NCBI GenBank assembly: GCA_963835775.1
Contig: CAWIHB010000014.1
Coordinates: forward strand, 1-64,000
Length of the DNA stretch: 64,000 nucleotides
Direction of reading: 5' to 3'
Source: Palsa-504 sp963835775
GTDB lineage: Bacteria > Actinomycetota > Actinomycetes > Streptosporangiales > Streptosporangiaceae
The notes beneath the pieces were generated by a model. That model ran no database searches and was not told where the DNA came from. It saw only the letters and a program-made list of their open reading frames with translations. Of the stretch, positions 58,210 to 64,000 are shown one piece after another (position 1 is the first letter of the stretch; every line of letters begins with the position of its first letter). Both the position numbers and the translations under genes were made by a program.

Positions 58210-59385
58210 CTAGCTGGCGTGCCGGTAGAAGTTCGGCGACGCGTCGAAATCCTCGTAGCTGCGGTGGAACACCGGGGTGGTCGAGCCGGCGGTCGGCGGC
58301 ACGATCCAGGACCACTCGGCCGGGCACCGCCGGCCGTGCTGCTGCTCTTTGCCGACATGCGCCAGGAAGCGCTCGGACTCGGTGTGATGGTCCGCGATCT
58401 TCACCCCGGACATTTCGTAGGAATGCAGTACGGCGGCGTTCAGCTCGGTGACCGCGCGATCCTTCCACAGCGTCCGGAGGCTGTCGGTGCGCAGGCCCAT
58501 CCGGGCGGCGATCTCCGGCAGCTGGTCATACCGGTCCTCGTCGCCGAGGTCGCGAGAGCCGATCTCGGTGCACATGTACCAGCCGTTGAACGGCGCGGCC
58601 GGATAGCGGATGCCGCCCGCCTCCAGGTACATGTCGCTGATCACCGGGACCGCGTACCAGCGCAGCCGCAGCTCACGGAACCAGGCCAGCTCAGGATGGC
58701 GCAGCGGGACCTCGAGCACGGCGTCTCTGGGCAGCTCGAACCAGGCAGGCGGTAATCCGGGCGAGGCGATGATCAGCGGCAGCAGGTCGAACCGGCCGGG
58801 CGGATCGCCGGGCCGCCAGCCGAGCTCGTGAGCCAGCCGGGTGATCTCCAGGTGCGCCGGATCCCCGACCACGGCGCCGCCAGGCTCATGGCCGGCGTAG
58901 CCGATCAGCTGCGAGTTGAGGATGCGCGGGCCCGGCCGCCCGGGGGCATCGGGCGCGAAGACGGTGATCATCGGCCGGATCCGCCCGGCATTGGTGGCCT
59001 GCCGCAGATGAGTGACGCATTCGGCCGCGATCTGGTCCGCGTCGGTCACCTGCCGCCGGTCCTTGACACGCAGCGTGCGCCAGTACAGCCGGCCGATGCA
59101 GCGCGAGCTGTTCCGCCAGGCGACACGAGCCGCGAAGGCGAGTTCCTCGGGAGTGTGCCGGTAGGTCCCTTGCGTCTGGACCTCGGCCCGGACCCGCCGC
59201 ATCCGGTCGGCGAAGGCACCCGCCTCCGGGTTCTCGTCGTGGAACAGCGCGAGGAAACGCCCGGCGGCGGCCAGCAGCTCATCGGCGCCCGGCTGCGGCT
59301 CATTGGCGTCTCCTGCGTCCAGACCGGTCAGATCAGCCTGCGGTGGGCCGGCCTTCGCCGACGGCCGACGGGCTAACCAGCGCAT
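58210..59385 (-). CDS. nos: Bacterial nitric oxide synthase, oxygenase domain
   Basis: This 391-residue heme-thiolate enzyme makes NO from arginine. The heme-ligand motif is VAWRNSSRCIGRLYWRTL, with Cys at about residue 96. TVFAPDAPGRPGPRILNSQL, FNGWYMCTEIGSRDL (substrate Glu), LWKDRAVTELNAAVLHSYE and VPPTAGSTTPVFHRSYED (pterin and dimer edge) are all in place. It has no reductase domain, as usual in bacteria, so electrons must come from another flavoprotein. It starts at ATG 59385, with an upstream gap of 170 bases to the sigma gene. Confidence 0.93.
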   Translation of the reverse strand: MRWLARRPSAKAGPPQADLTGLDAGDANEPQPGADELLAAAGRFLALFHDENPEAGAFADRMRRVRAEVQTQGTYRHTPEELAFAARVAWRNSSRCIGRLYWRTLRVKDRRQVTDADQIAAECVTHLRQATNAGRIRPMITVFAPDAPGRPGPRILNSQLIGYAGHEPGGAVVGDPAHLEITRLAHELGWRPGDPPGRFDLLPLIIASPGLPPAWFELPRDAVLEVPLRHPELAWFRELRLRWYAVPVISDMYLEAGGIRYPAAPFNGWYMCTEIGSRDLGDEDRYDQLPEIAARMGLRTDSLRTLWKDRAVTELNAAVLHSYEMSGVKIADHHTESERFLAHVGKEQQHGRRCPAEWSWIVPPTAGSTTPVFHRSYEDFDASPNFYRHAS

Positions 59386-59555
59386 CCTCTACCTCCACCA
59401 TTAGCTGGACGGGGATCGGTCATTCCTTACCGTGACACCGTAGGAACTATCTGTCAATCTACCGGAAGATCTAGCTACTTTCCGCCTACATGCGGTCACC
59501 ATTCGACAGTGAGGTGCGGGACGGCGATTCCGGCGCGTCCGGGCTGTTGGTCAGG

Positions 59556-60734
59556 TCAGCCGAGGTAATCCCGGAGGCCCGTGGATCGGGACGGATGGCG
59601 CAGTTTGGACATGGCCTTGGACTCGATCTGCCGGATCCGCTCCCGGGTCACGCCGTAGACCTTGCCGATCTCGTCCAGGGTCTTGGGCTGGCCGTCGGCC
59701 AGGCCGAACCGCATCGAGACCACCCCGGCCTCACGCTCGGACAGCGTGTCCAGCACCGAGGCCAGCTGCTCCTGCAGCAGGGTGAAGCTGACCGCCTCGC
59801 CGGGCTGGATGGCCTCGGAGTCCTCGATCAGGTCGCCGAACTCGCTGTCACCGTCCTCGCCCAGCGGAGTGTGCAGCGAGATCGGCTCCCGGCCGTACTT
59901 CTGCACCTCGACGATCTTCTCCGGGGTCATGTCCAGCTCGACGGCCAGTTCCTCCGGGGTCGGCTCGCGGCCCAGGTCCTGGAGCAGCTGACGCTGCACC
60001 CGGGCCAGCTTGTTGATGGCCTCGACCATGTGCACCGGGATGCGGATGGTACGGGACTGCTCGGCCATGGCCCGGGTGATCGCCTGCCGGATCCACCAGG
60101 TGGCGTAGGTAGAGAACTTGTAGCCCCTGGTGTAGTCGAACTTCTCCACGCCTCGGATCAGGCCCAGGTTGCCTTCCTGGATCAGGTCCAGGAACAGCAT
60201 CCCGCGGCCGGTGTACCGCCTGGCCAGGGACACGACCAGCCGCAGGTTGGCCTCGAGCAGGTGGTTCTTGGCCCTTCTGCCGTCCTCGGCGACCCGCTCC
60301 AGGTCGATGCACTGGTCGGCATGCAGCATCCCGCTGCCTGCGGCGAGCTTCTGATCGGCGAACAGGCCGGCCTCGATCCGCTTGGCCAGCTCAACCTCCT
60401 GGCTGGCGTTGAGCAGCGGCACCTTGCCGATCTGCTTGAGGTAGTCCTTGACCGGGTCGGCAGTGGCGCTGGCGGCCGCCACCCGGGCGGCGGGAAGGTC
60501 ATCGTCGTCCTCGCCGGAAACAGGCGGCTCGCCCTGGCTCTGCTCGCCCGCCGGCCGCAGCGGGCCGGCGGGCGCAGCCGCGACGGCGCCCCGGCCGGTG
60601 CCTGGCTCCCGCTCACCGGCCTCATCTTGGGCAGCGCCTGGGTACGCCAGTTCGGCCGGAGCGGCAGTCAGCGGGCCGCCGATCTCAACAGCATCGCTAT
60701 TCCCGCCCGGGTTGGCCAGGTCATTCAGGCCCAT
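59556..60734 (-). CDS. HrdB-type (group 1/2) sigma-70 factor
   Basis: This 392-residue protein has an N-terminal 95 residues that are acidic and disordered. Region 1.2 begins DPVKDYLKQIGKVPLLNASQ. Region 2 reads LRLVVSLARRYTGRGMLFLD, LIQEGNLGLIRGVEKFDYTR and YKFSTYATWWIRQAITRAMA. Region 3 is RTIRIPVHMVEAINKLARVQ. Region 4 is LSEREAGVVSMRFGLADGQP and TLDEIGKVYGVTRERIRQIE. The -35 and -10 contact residues look standard. It lacks the long Lys/Ala-rich N-terminus of HrdB, so it may be the principal sigma of this lineage or a paralogue such as HrdA/HrdD. Confidence 0.88.
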   Translation of the reverse strand: MGLNDLANPGGNSDAVEIGGPLTAAPAELAYPGAAQDEAGEREPGTGRGAVAAAPAGPLRPAGEQSQGEPPVSGEDDDDLPAARVAAASATADPVKDYLKQIGKVPLLNASQEVELAKRIEAGLFADQKLAAGSGMLHADQCIDLERVAEDGRRAKNHLLEANLRLVVSLARRYTGRGMLFLDLIQEGNLGLIRGVEKFDYTRGYKFSTYATWWIRQAITRAMAEQSRTIRIPVHMVEAINKLARVQRQLLQDLGREPTPEELAVELDMTPEKIVEVQKYGREPISLHTPLGEDGDSEFGDLIEDSEAIQPGEAVSFTLLQEQLASVLDTLSEREAGVVSMRFGLADGQPKTLDEIGKVYGVTRERIRQIESKAMSKLRHPSRSTGLRDYLG

Positions 60735-61234
60735 GGCAGCGCCGATACCTCCGCCGCCGGGGACGGATCCTGGCGTATGGGACAGCCCAGCAGCAACTGC
60801 GCCTGGTGCTCCCTCGATCGCCGGACCGCAGCGGGCCGTGCCGGGCTCGGCGCCTGGCTGGGCGGGCTGGCTCGCGACACGGGCATCCTCTCCCGGAGAT
60901 CCAGGACAACAAGGCGGAACATGCCGCCGAAACCCGCGCTGTCTGCCAGCTGCCGGACAACATGACCTAAATCAGAGCGACTGCCTCGTCCCACACCACA
61001 CTACGCGGAGCCGGGGCCGGCCCGGACGCTGCCAGCCACCAAGTCATCCACGGGTGACATCATCGACGCCGGCGGTAACCTGGAGCCCAGCCCGGGTCGC
61101 GGGCCGCCCACCATGCGCGAGCTTCTGGGGTACGTTGGTTGTGCGTTCGCTGCGCGAGGCCGTGATGAGCGCTCAGCCACTGCTCGGGATGTCGGCGGGC
61201 ACGCGAGGCCGTTCGAGCCAGCCTCCGGTTGCCC
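60735..61234. other. 500-bp gap between divergent genes
   Basis: It lies between the sigma factor and the toroid-protein gene. G/C-rich with several open frames that are unconvincing antisense products. It must hold both promoters; I cannot place -35/-10 boxes with confidence. GGAGG near 60750 is 13 bases from the sigma start. Confidence 0.4.
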
Positions 61235-62263
61235 ATGAAGATCTCGTCCAGCCCGGTGGCGCCATTCCGGCATCTTCAGCGGCTGACCGATAACGTCGGC
61301 GTACTCGAGCGGACAGACGGGATCGTGCCCCGCTACGAGCACGGCTACCGGGTCGATGATGTCGCCCGCGGCCTGGTGGTGCTGTGCCGCGAGCCGTCCC
61401 CAACCGCCGAGCTCATCACCTTGGCCCGCCGGTACCTCTACTTTCTCGCGCAAGCCCAGGCGGCAGACGGAAAGTTCCGCAACCGCCTCGGCGATGACCG
61501 CCGATGGCGTGGTAAGCCGGAAGCGCAGGATGCCTGGGGCCGGTCGCTATGGGCCCTGGGCACTGCCGCGGCGCGCGGTCCCACGGCGGGGATCCGCGCG
61601 GAGGCCCGCGCCAGGTTCGACGTGAGCGCACAAGTCTGTTCTCCGTACCTGCATTCCATGGCGTTCGCCGCACTTGGTGCGGCCGAGATACTCGACCGGT
61701 GGCCCGGCGATTCCGGTGCGCTGTCGCTGCTGGCCATGGCCGGTACTGTCATCGGCGAGCCCCCAGCCGACGCGGCGTGGCCGTGGCCAACACCCAGGCT
61801 CAGCTACGCGAACGCGGCCATCGCCGAGGCCGTCATCGTGACCGGCGAGAGACTCGGTCGCAGCCACCTGCTGCGAAATGGCCTGCGCATGCTGGGCTGG
61901 CTGCTGGCCGGTGAGACCCGGAACGGCCACCTGTCGGTGGTGCCGACCGACGGCTGGGGCCGCGGCGAAGGGCGCCCCGCCTTCGACCAGCACCCGAGTC
62001 AGGTGGCGGTGCTCGCGGACGCCTGCGCGCGCGCCGCGGCGGTCACCGGCGACACCACGTGGCTGACCGGCGTGGAAATGAGCGTGACCTGGCTCCTGGG
62101 CGACAACGACGCCGGGATCCCGATGTTCGACCCGAAGACTGGTGGCTGCAGCGATGTCCTCAGCCGCACCAGCCGCAGCCGCAACCAGGGCGCGGAGTCA
62201 ACCCTGGCGATGATATCCGTGCTCCAGCAGGGCCGCCGGGTGGGCACTGCAGCGGTTGGCTGA
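61235..62263 (+). CDS. Alpha/alpha-toroid protein, glycosyltransferase-associated
   Basis: This 342-residue cytosolic protein reads FRHLQRLTDNVGVLERTDGI, VPRYEHGYRVDDVARGLVVL, EAQDAWGRSLWALGTAAARG, LSYANAAIAEAVIVTGERLG and GRPAFDQHPSQVAVLADACA. Repeated helical hairpins with Trp/Gly turns match the six-hairpin domain found alone or fused to family 4 glycosyltransferases. It is likely carbohydrate-related; no catalytic residues can be assigned. ATG 61235 is used; a TTG sits six bases earlier, and neither has a strong site. Confidence 0.65.
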   Translation: MKISSSPVAPFRHLQRLTDNVGVLERTDGIVPRYEHGYRVDDVARGLVVLCREPSPTAELITLARRYLYFLAQAQAADGKFRNRLGDDRRWRGKPEAQDAWGRSLWALGTAAARGPTAGIRAEARARFDVSAQVCSPYLHSMAFAALGAAEILDRWPGDSGALSLLAMAGTVIGEPPADAAWPWPTPRLSYANAAIAEAVIVTGERLGRSHLLRNGLRMLGWLLAGETRNGHLSVVPTDGWGRGEGRPAFDQHPSQVAVLADACARAAAVTGDTTWLTGVEMSVTWLLGDNDAGIPMFDPKTGGCSDVLSRTSRSRNQGAESTLAMISVLQQGRRVGTAAVG

Positions 62264-62271
62264 TTACGGCC

Positions 62272-62499
62272 TCAGAGCTTGGTCAGCCTGGCGAAAGGTG
62301 ACAGGATCCGCACCTTACGTGAACCGAAGTCGACGATCACCGCATCATCATCATCCTCGACCAGGACGACCCAGCCGAGGCCGTACTTGTCGTGGGTCAC
62401 CCGATCGCGAACGGTGAACTGCTCAACGGGCGGAGCCACGGGGGCGTTGAAGGGACTTCCGGGCAGGAGACGCCGGGACGCGGCGCGGGCAGGCTTCAT
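62272..62499 (-). CDS. Small SH3/Tudor-like protein (UvrD C-terminal type domain)
   Basis: This 75-residue protein starts with a basic segment MKPARAASRRLLPGSPFNAP, then FTVRDRVTHDKYGLGWVVLV and DAVIVDFGSRKVRILSPFAR. The DRVTHDKYGLGxVV pattern is the Tudor-like fold at the C-terminus of UvrD/PcrA helicases, which binds RNA polymerase. Here it stands alone. The exact start is unsure: GGAGG at 62520-62516 is far from ATG 62499, and TTG 62502 is possible. It is convergent with the toroid gene (eight-base gap). Confidence 0.6.
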   Translation of the reverse strand: MKPARAASRRLLPGSPFNAPVAPPVEQFTVRDRVTHDKYGLGWVVLVEDDDDAVIVDFGSRKVRILSPFARLTKL

Positions 62500-62808
62500 C
62501 AATACCAGTATGCGCCCTCCAGCCCGCCGCGACCCTATGACCGGCAGCAGCCGCACCGGCACGAGCGGCAAAAGGCGGCGGTCCTGGCTTTTGCCGGGGC
62601 TTTCACCACGGCTCGTTCGGCTGAATAGAACTCCGGAACGGCCGGAAAGTAATGCGCGGCGCGGGCCGGGACGTGCTGTACTGTGAAAGCCACAACAGCA
62701 AGGCGCTGCCGTACCGGCGCGCCAGTCGTGTCTCGCTCGAGTGAGCGGGCTGGTTCCCACGGATGTGGAGGCCTCGACAATGCGGCCACCCGATCCGGAA
62801 GGGATCTG
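62500..62808. other. Leader/promoter region before the DEAD-box helicase gene
   Basis: It contains the divergent promoters for the Tudor-like and helicase genes. From 62683 an in-frame GTG opens a possible N-terminal extension of the helicase. A ten-codon ORF (ATG 62780, MRPPDPEGIC, stop at 62812) overlaps the TTG start of the helicase. Confidence 0.45.
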
Positions 62809-64000
62809 TTGACAATCCTGCCCCAGGAAAAGCCGGGCACTGGCCCGGCATGGCATGACGCCCACGGGCTTCCCGCCACCTTCGGCTCACTCGGCGTCCC
62901 GGCGCCGCTCGTCGCGGCGCTCGCGGCGGACGGCATCAGCACACCGTTCCCGATTCAGGCCGTCACTCTGCCCGACGCCCTCGCCGGGCGCGACATTCTC
63001 GGGCAAGGCCGCACCGGTTCCGGTAAGACGCTCGGCTACGCGCTCCCGCTGGTCGTGCGGCTCGCCGACGGCTACACCATGGCGTGCCGTCCGCGCGGCC
63101 TGGTGCTCCTGCCGACGCGTGAGCTCGCCAGCCAGGTCCAGAAGGTTCTGCTGCCGCTGGCCCGGGCCATGGGCCTCAGCGTCACGACGGTCTTCGGCGG
63201 CACCGCGCAAAGCGCACAGGTAGCGGCCTTGCGTGACCGCGCGGATATTGTCGTCGCCTGTCCGGGACGGCTCGCCGACCTCATCGATCAGGGCCACTGC
63301 CACCTGGGCGATGTCGAGGTCACCGTGCTCGACGAGGCGGACCATATGGCCGACCTCGGGTTCCTGCCGGTGGTGCGGCGACTGATGGACATGACTCCGC
63401 CGGAGGGCCAGCGGATGCTGTTCTCGGCGACCCTCGACAGCGCGGTCAATGTCCTGGCGCGGCGCTTCCTCAGCGAGCCCGCGCAGCACGCCGTCGACTC
63501 GGCCGCGCCGCCCAGCCAGATCAGCCATCACCTGCTCACCGTCAGCCCCGCGGACCGGCTGGGCGTGGTCTGCGCCCTGGCGGGCGGGCAACACCGGGCG
63601 CTGGTCTTCACCCGGACCAAGCACGGCGCACACAAGCTCGCCCGCCAGCTGGCCGGGGCGGGCGTGCCGACCGCCGAACTGCACGGGGACCTGCAGCAAA
63701 GCGCCCGCACCAAGAACCTGGCGTCGTTTTCCTCCGGCGCGGTCCGCGTCATGGTCGCGACCGACATCGCCGCACGCGGCATCCATGTCGATGACATCGG
63801 CCTGGTCATCCACGCGGATTCGCCGACCGAGCACAAGGCCTACCTGCACCGGGCCGGGCGCACCGCCCGCGCGGGCGCGGCCGGCATGGTGATCACCCTG
63901 CAGACCCCGAGCCAGGCCAGCGAGGTGCGGCGGCTCATGCGCCGCGCGGGCGTGGCCCCGCTGGCCGCCGTGACGGCCAGCCCGGACTCGCCGGTGCTCC
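62809..64000 (+). CDS. DEAD-box RNA helicase, 3' end beyond the window
   Basis: About 397 residues are visible and the frame is open at the window end. Q-motif PATFGSLGVPAPLVAAL and TPFPIQAVTLPDAL, motif I GQGRTGSGKTLGYALPL, Ia LLPTRELASQV, motif II VTVLDEADHMADLGF, motif III MLFSATLD, motif IV ALVFTRTKHGAHKLA, motif V VMVATDIAARGIHVDD, motif VI HRAGRTARAGAAG. It unwinds RNA during ribosome assembly or mRNA decay. The TTG start at 62809 follows GGAAGGGA; GTG 62683 in the same frame would add 42 Arg/Ser/Gly-rich residues like those seen on some actinomycete homologues. Confidence 0.92.
   Translation, partial: MTILPQEKPGTGPAWHDAHGLPATFGSLGVPAPLVAALAADGISTPFPIQAVTLPDALAGRDILGQGRTGSGKTLGYALPLVVRLADGYTMACRPRGLVLLPTRELASQVQKVLLPLARAMGLSVTTVFGGTAQSAQVAALRDRADIVVACPGRLADLIDQGHCHLGDVEVTVLDEADHMADLGFLPVVRRLMDMTPPEGQRMLFSATLDSAVNVLARRFLSEPAQHAVDSAAPPSQISHHLLTVSPADRLGVVCALAGGQHRALVFTRTKHGAHKLARQLAGAGVPTAELHGDLQQSARTKNLASFSSGAVRVMVATDIAARGIHVDDIGLVIHADSPTEHKAYLHRAGRTARAGAAGMVITLQTPSQASEVRRLMRRAGVAPLAAVTASPDSPVL

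Noticed and set aside
59395..59480. Imperfect inverted repeat TTCCTTACCG...CGTAGGAA upstream of nos as an NO-sensing operator
   Set aside because: The arms pair only with a bulge and do not resemble the NsrR or NorR sites I know; too weak to call.

Overview
The window is high-GC DNA from an actinomycete. The evidence is a mycothiol-dependent formaldehyde dehydrogenase (mscR), a DprE1-type arabinan-pathway oxidase, an HrdB-type sigma factor, a class F sortase, strong GGAGG ribosome sites and G/C-rich third codon positions. A soil lineage in the Streptosporangiales/Catenulispora neighbourhood is likely, but that is inference. Nothing here fixes the species.

Layout. (1) 1-6096 is the int end of an integrated element: an antitoxin/toxin-like ORF, two tiny coupled genes, xis, a tyrosine integrase, and a tRNA-Thr(GGT) whose 3' end faces int. 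Between int and the tRNA lie about 2.5 kb of abnormal DNA: a G/T-rich, low-complexity tract, an SF2 helicase broken into many frames, and a run of 20 A. (2) 6.4-10.4 kb: an M20 amidohydrolase, a DUF1214-like remnant, and a DUF3311 plus sodium:solute symporter pair. (3) 10.4-17.4 kb: a cell-surface region with a DUF4397 protein, a class F sortase, a truncated IS110, a Ser/Pro-rich surface protein and a disordered membrane protein split by a frameshift. The DUF4397 and sortase genes share the same 52-bp upstream box. (4) 17.7-30.5 kb: a GntR regulator, an ABC-2 exporter with a divergent MarR regulator and a palindromic operator, a uronate dehydrogenase-like enzyme, and a four-part FtsX/LolD-type ABC system. 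(5) 30.8-36.1 kb: mscR, sulfotransferase-like and class IV aminotransferase genes in a row, then PhzF, an HpnB-like glycosyltransferase and a small repeat-bearing membrane protein. (6) 36-42 kb: a GT-C-like membrane protein, a flotillin/NfeD pair, YjbR, an amidohydrolase and exonuclease III. (7) 42.4-52.5 kb: a large NB-ARC/TPR regulator with its SARP-like module at the C-terminus, NTF2-like, Usp, SDR and acyl-CoA ligase genes, PHA synthase and depolymerase remnants, a MEDS protein, and a Nudix-like gene coupled to a PEIGT-repeat protein. (8) 52.9-64 kb: DprE1, an ECF sigma with a Pro-rich membrane partner, a decayed HTH_42 gene, a flavohemoglobin convergent with a bacterial nitric oxide synthase, an HrdB-type sigma, a toroid protein, a small Tudor-like protein and a DEAD-box helicase cut by the window end.

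The most coherent functional set is NO synthase facing a flavohemoglobin, which would make and consume nitric oxide. Formaldehyde detoxification (mscR) and PHA/acyl-CoA genes are also present.

A caution runs through the whole window. At least four genes show single-base breaks where removing or adding one base restores a textbook protein (about 16710, 23851, 29690 and 31633), and probably also 651-653. The helicase fragment at 4.7-5.85 kb is far worse. This pattern fits indel errors in a long-read assembly, so apparent fusions (antitoxin-toxin, double ATPase) and truncations should be treated as sequence problems until resequenced.
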